A DNA stretch of 64,000 bases, taken from NCBI GenBank assembly GCA_013398295.1, contig VZSF01007808.1, positions 62,001 through 126,000 of the forward strand, given 5' to 3'. Under the pieces are notes generated by a model, which ran no database searches, was not told the DNA's origin, and worked only from the letters and a program-made list of their open reading frames with translations. Within the stretch, counting starts at the first letter, position 1. The number at the start of each line of letters is the position of its first letter. The translations under genes and the position numbers were made by a program. Below, piece after piece: positions 62,305 through 64,000 of this stretch. The DNA is from Chionis minor. Its lineage: Eukaryota > Chordata > Aves > Charadriiformes > Chionididae.

Positions 62305-64000
62305 AGATATCAATGTAGTATAGTACCATTCGTAGCCTTTAAGTACTGAGGGGTGGGGACTGGCTGCCAGAATCACTGAACTGCTGGTTCATGCATCCAT
62401 CATGGATGTCCAGAATTTTGTCTGCAAAAAAAGTTGATTTTATTATGGTTCCAATGCCTGGTGTGGACTGTATAAACCCAGGAGGTCCCTGGACGACCGG
62501 CTCTGGTGTGTTGCTGCACTGAGATCGCTACGGACATCAAAACGAATAAAATTAAAGGGGGCTCATACCTGATAAAAGCAGGCTCGGATTTGTTGCAGTT
62601 GCACAGTGTATTTCAGTGTGGACATGGAAACCTTTGCTTTCGAGGCTAGTTTGCTCAGCCAGCTCTGAGGTGGCTTATCTATTTGGGAGCAGCTTGTGAT
62701 AGTCTTCCTTTTTATTAACCTTCAGAAAAAGCTTTATTGATTGTGATGGATCTTTTTGCCCTCTTCAGAGTAAATGAGGCCATCTCAGTTAGACCCGTAC
62801 TGACAGAAGTTATTAAAGCCCTTCTAAAGCTTTAACAGGCCTGGTGGGGACTCCTTCTGTTTTCTTTTTAGCTGCCAGCTTCGCCCTGGCAATGACATTT
62901 TAATCACATATACCCACCAACGCCACCACCTTGTTTAGCCAGACCAAGAGGCTACAGCTCTGGTCATTATATGCATTGCTCTTCACAATAAAACATTTGT
63001 ACTCAAGCTGTCAGTAAATGTTTCTATTTAACTAGTGATTTAGTGTCCTGGATTATGCTGAAAATACTTTGAACTGATGGTTTTCTGAAAAGGCCAAACC
63101 GCTTCTTATATTGCATCCAGTATTACTTTGAATACACTGGGAAGACTTATCCAGCACTGAATGCTTCTGCAGACTTCTAATAACATGTTGGGAACAAATT
63201 CAGGGAGTGAAAAATTGCTTTGAAAGTTCTCAAAGTTCTCACATTTGAGGGAAGGCAGAGTAGATTTTATTATCCTTCCTCAGGATTAACAGCGCCCTTA
63301 ATACCAATGGATTTCCCGATGTAAAAGCAAGGAGAGTCTGTCCCTTAGCAGGTATTTACTTGCTTCTTAGGATACATTTTCCAGGTGATTTGTGGAGTTT
63401 TCAGAATGTGCTTTCCATTAATCTTGGGATGAGTGCTGTGCAAATCCCTAGTCAGCACTTGGAATATCTACCAATTATTTTTTAAAAGCACAGAATTCTT
63501 AGTAACTAGAGCTGTACTACTTGGTACAAAATCACGTATTTATGCTCGTTGTGTAGAAAAGCATTAATTCTCAGAAAGCAGATCCCAAAATACTTATACA
63601 AAGTAGTATTTTATTACCATTTACCACCACCCCCACCAAACCAAAAAAAAAAAAAGGGCAAAAAGAAATATTCCTTTCTCTCTTAAAATAGTGTGGGTAA
63701 GGTGGGCACCTAGTTTTGGGAGTTCCTTTTGCTCCAAAAAATATACTAGTTTTTACCTCCTGGAAGGTCTGTACTCACTGCAAACTACTCATGATCATTT
63801 GCTTTTTATGAAAATATGCAGATTTGTCCAAATTCTAGAGAAGCAGTTTCTATTCTAAAGCAACATACAAGTGCAAAGCACATCTTTTAAGGACTGACAG
63901 TTGCAGATTATACATTGCTATTGTTAATATTCTTTAGAGCTAAATATTCTGCAAATTAATGCATTTCATTAGCAAACTGATGCTGGGAGCCAGGTTTTCT

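Larger units (their letters stand above)
55866..64000. other. Unique non-coding stretch
   Basis: No exon or named transposon recognised. It contains a 35-bp A-rich purine run (59281-59315), a somewhat GC-richer block at 59340-60140, a pyrimidine tract ending in CCCCAG at 62266-62304, a clean AT-rich block at about 62700-63010 that could be conserved, and a poly-A at 63643-63655. Confidence 0.5.

Overview
The window looks like vertebrate, almost certainly bird, nuclear DNA. The evidence is a set of CR1 LINE copies with the typical avian 3' ends (short ATTCTRTGATTC-type repeats after a 'ggtcccttccaacc' stretch), plus several LTRs with TGTCCTGG/CTCAAACCA-type termini of the sort common in avian endogenous retroviruses. 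I cannot name the species. I found no exon of a host gene, no tRNA or rRNA, and no CRISPR array. Bacterial-style features do not apply. Short ORFs are scattered as expected by chance, so I read the window as intergenic or deep intronic, AT-rich DNA with transposon insertions.

Layout. 1-66: tail of a CR1 cut by the window edge. 3448-3748: solo LTR with a perfect 5-bp target duplication. 11067-12930: remnant of an endogenous retrovirus on the minus strand, made of part of one LTR followed by a broken gag-like region with a 39-bp proline-rich tandem repeat; one N lies near the LTR/gag junction. 13420-13930: CR1 (+). 15169-15365: CR1 (-). 16174-16313: ERVL-type LTR scrap. 17810-18828: very old, decayed CR1 (+). 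19775-19865: MIR-like SINE relic. 30622-33770: the longest element, about 3.1 kb of CR1 (-) with recognisable endonuclease and reverse transcriptase pieces, all broken. A coding-like, frameshifted relic (33816-34134) abuts its 5' side in the same orientation. 35878-36528: full-length solo LTR of the same family as the LTR at 12.5-12.9 kb. 48063-48601 and 50214-50785: two CR1 copies in direct orientation. 55471-55865: CR1 (-). The rest is unique AT-rich sequence.

Nothing here acts as an operon or pathway. The most interesting spots are the LTR-to-gag junction that lacks the downstream half of the LTR, the possible mRNA-CR1 chimera at 30.6-34.1 kb, and an isolated TATA box followed by a CpG-dense islet near 44.2-44.5 kb beside clean non-repetitive sequence. 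The short hairpins and motif clusters are weaker leads. All family assignments are by eye, without database search.
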